Source: Syntrophomonadaceae bacterium (lineage in GTDB: Bacteria; Bacillota; Dethiobacteria; SKNC01). From it: DNA of 6,837 bases. Of this stretch, positions 6,089-6,837 are shown piece by piece. The stretch spans positions 1 through 6,837 of the forward strand of contig PWHX01000122.1 in assembly GCA_003555415.1 (NCBI GenBank), given 5' to 3'. Both the position numbers and the translations under genes were made by a program. The notes beneath the pieces were generated by a model, which saw nothing but the letters and a program-made list of their open reading frames with translations, was not told where the DNA came from and made no database searches. The stretch's first letter is position 1, and each line of letters opens with the position of its first letter.

Positions 6089-6837
6089 TTAGGAGCCACT
6101 TCCCACAGTAGAGTTATCATGTCGGTAAAAGGGGAAAAGCTTCTTATCTACCTCTTCTCCATCCCAGGTCAATTCCAGGACCTCGTTAATGGATATAATT
6201 TTTTGAAAAAGCTCTCCTGCTTCAAATTCAGAAGGCACTTGAAGTAAAAAAGACAGAGTGATAACCTCTGACTTGTAAGCCTCCATATACTCTGCTTCAT
6301 CCATATCCAGGCGGGTTATATTTATATGAAGATCACCAAAAACTGCACCTATTCTCCCTAAAAGTCCGGGTTTATCTACAGCTAAAATGTAAAGCTCCTT
6401 TAAGCGCCGTTTTTTGGTCAAGTGACCTTCCACATGTTTCAAGATATAAAGGCTGACTAGAAGTATGACAGCGGTTACTAAAGCACCAACATAAAATCCA
6501 CTGCCTACAGCCAGACCTATAATCGCAACCACCCATAAGCTGGCCGCTGTAGTTAAACCCCTGATGGTATTTCCGTGGCGCAGAATAGTGCCTGCCCCCA
6601 GAAAACCTATTCCACTTATAGCATGGGAAGCAATCCTGCTTGGATCGGCTCCCCTACCTATTTGGCCCAGTTCACCGTCAAAAGCATGGGTAGAAATAAG
6701 CATGACCAGGGTGCAACCCACGCAAACCAGAATATGAGTACGGAGGCCCGCTGGCCGGTTATGCCTTTCCCTTTCATAGCCCACCAGCCCTCCTACAAGC
6801 GCAGATATTATTAATCTTATTATAAGTTCAGCATAAC
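6089..6837 (-). CDS. MgtC/SapB-family membrane protein with C-terminal ACT-like domain (5' end outside the window)
   Basis: The frame is open to the window edge and gives 248 residues; family members have roughly one more N-terminal helix, so the start lies upstream. A GTG at 6784 falls inside the conserved block and is not a start. MgtC/SapB signatures are GGLVGYERERHNRPAGLRTH, then GIGFLGAGTI and GLTTAASLW. Several hydrophobic membrane segments follow, up to VTAVILLVSLYIL. The soluble tail (starting around LYILAVDKPGLLGRIGAVF) has the KPGLLGRIGAVFGDLHINI pattern typical of ACT domains. Salmonella MgtC also has an ACT-fold tail. Family members are linked to magnesium limitation and, in Salmonella, to control of the F-type ATPase; many bacterial homologues have unknown function, so I assign no symbol. 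It is separated from the ctsR operon by a terminator and shows no functional link to it. Confidence 0.92.
   Translation of the reverse strand, partial: YAELIIRLIISALVGGLVGYERERHNRPAGLRTHILVCVGCTLVMLISTHAFDGELGQIGRGADPSRIASHAISGIGFLGAGTILRHGNTIRGLTTAASLWVVAIIGLAVGSGFYVGALVTAVILLVSLYILKHVEGHLTKKRRLKELYILAVDKPGLLGRIGAVFGDLHINITRLDMDEAEYMEAYKSEVITLSFLLQVPSEFEAGELFQKIISINEVLELTWDGEEVDKKLFPFYRHDNSTVGSGS

Noticed and set aside
1..6837. Search for CRISPR arrays, tRNA/rRNA genes, insertion sequences, phage or defence genes
   Set aside because: No spaced direct repeats, transposase fragments, terminal repeats or structural RNA signatures were seen. Apart from the short gaps described, the window is filled by ordinary chromosomal genes.

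Overview
The window comes from a low-to-moderate GC Gram-positive bacterium of the Clostridia type, probably an anaerobe. The evidence is a complete ctsR-mcsA-mcsB-clpC heat-shock operon, which is a Firmicutes hallmark, lying next to a nickel-insertion ATPase gene (cooC) and the first codons of what looks like a carbon monoxide dehydrogenase gene (cooS). The CODH genes suggest a CO-using or acetogenic/Wood-Ljungdahl relative such as a Peptococcaceae-like lineage; this is inference and the species cannot be named. All recognised genes lie on the minus strand, so transcription runs from high to low coordinates.

Layout in transcription order: (1) 6837-6089, a 5'-truncated MgtC/SapB-family membrane protein with a C-terminal ACT-like domain, closed by a near-symmetrical terminator (6041-6072). 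(2) 5940-5885, a sigma-A-type promoter followed by a perfect CtsR operator. (3) 5861-1270, the operon ctsR, mcsA, mcsB, clpC, closed by a strong intrinsic terminator (1191-1237). (4) 969-202, cooC with a TTG start. (5) 95-1, the first 31 codons of a probable cooS, which runs off the window.

The heat-shock genes form one circuit. CtsR represses its own operon. McsB, activated by its zinc-finger partner McsA, phosphorylates arginines on client proteins and targets them to the ClpC unfoldase, which feeds ClpP (not encoded here). CooC would load nickel into the CODH encoded by the adjacent cooS.

No wholly new system is visible. The most interesting points are: ctsR has no ATG, GTG or TTG at its family-conserved start and appears to begin at an ATC (AUC) codon behind a strong ribosome binding site; a run of seven G at the mcsA/mcsB junction is placed so that a single-base slip would fuse McsA in frame to McsB; and an inverted repeat overlaps a putative cooS promoter.
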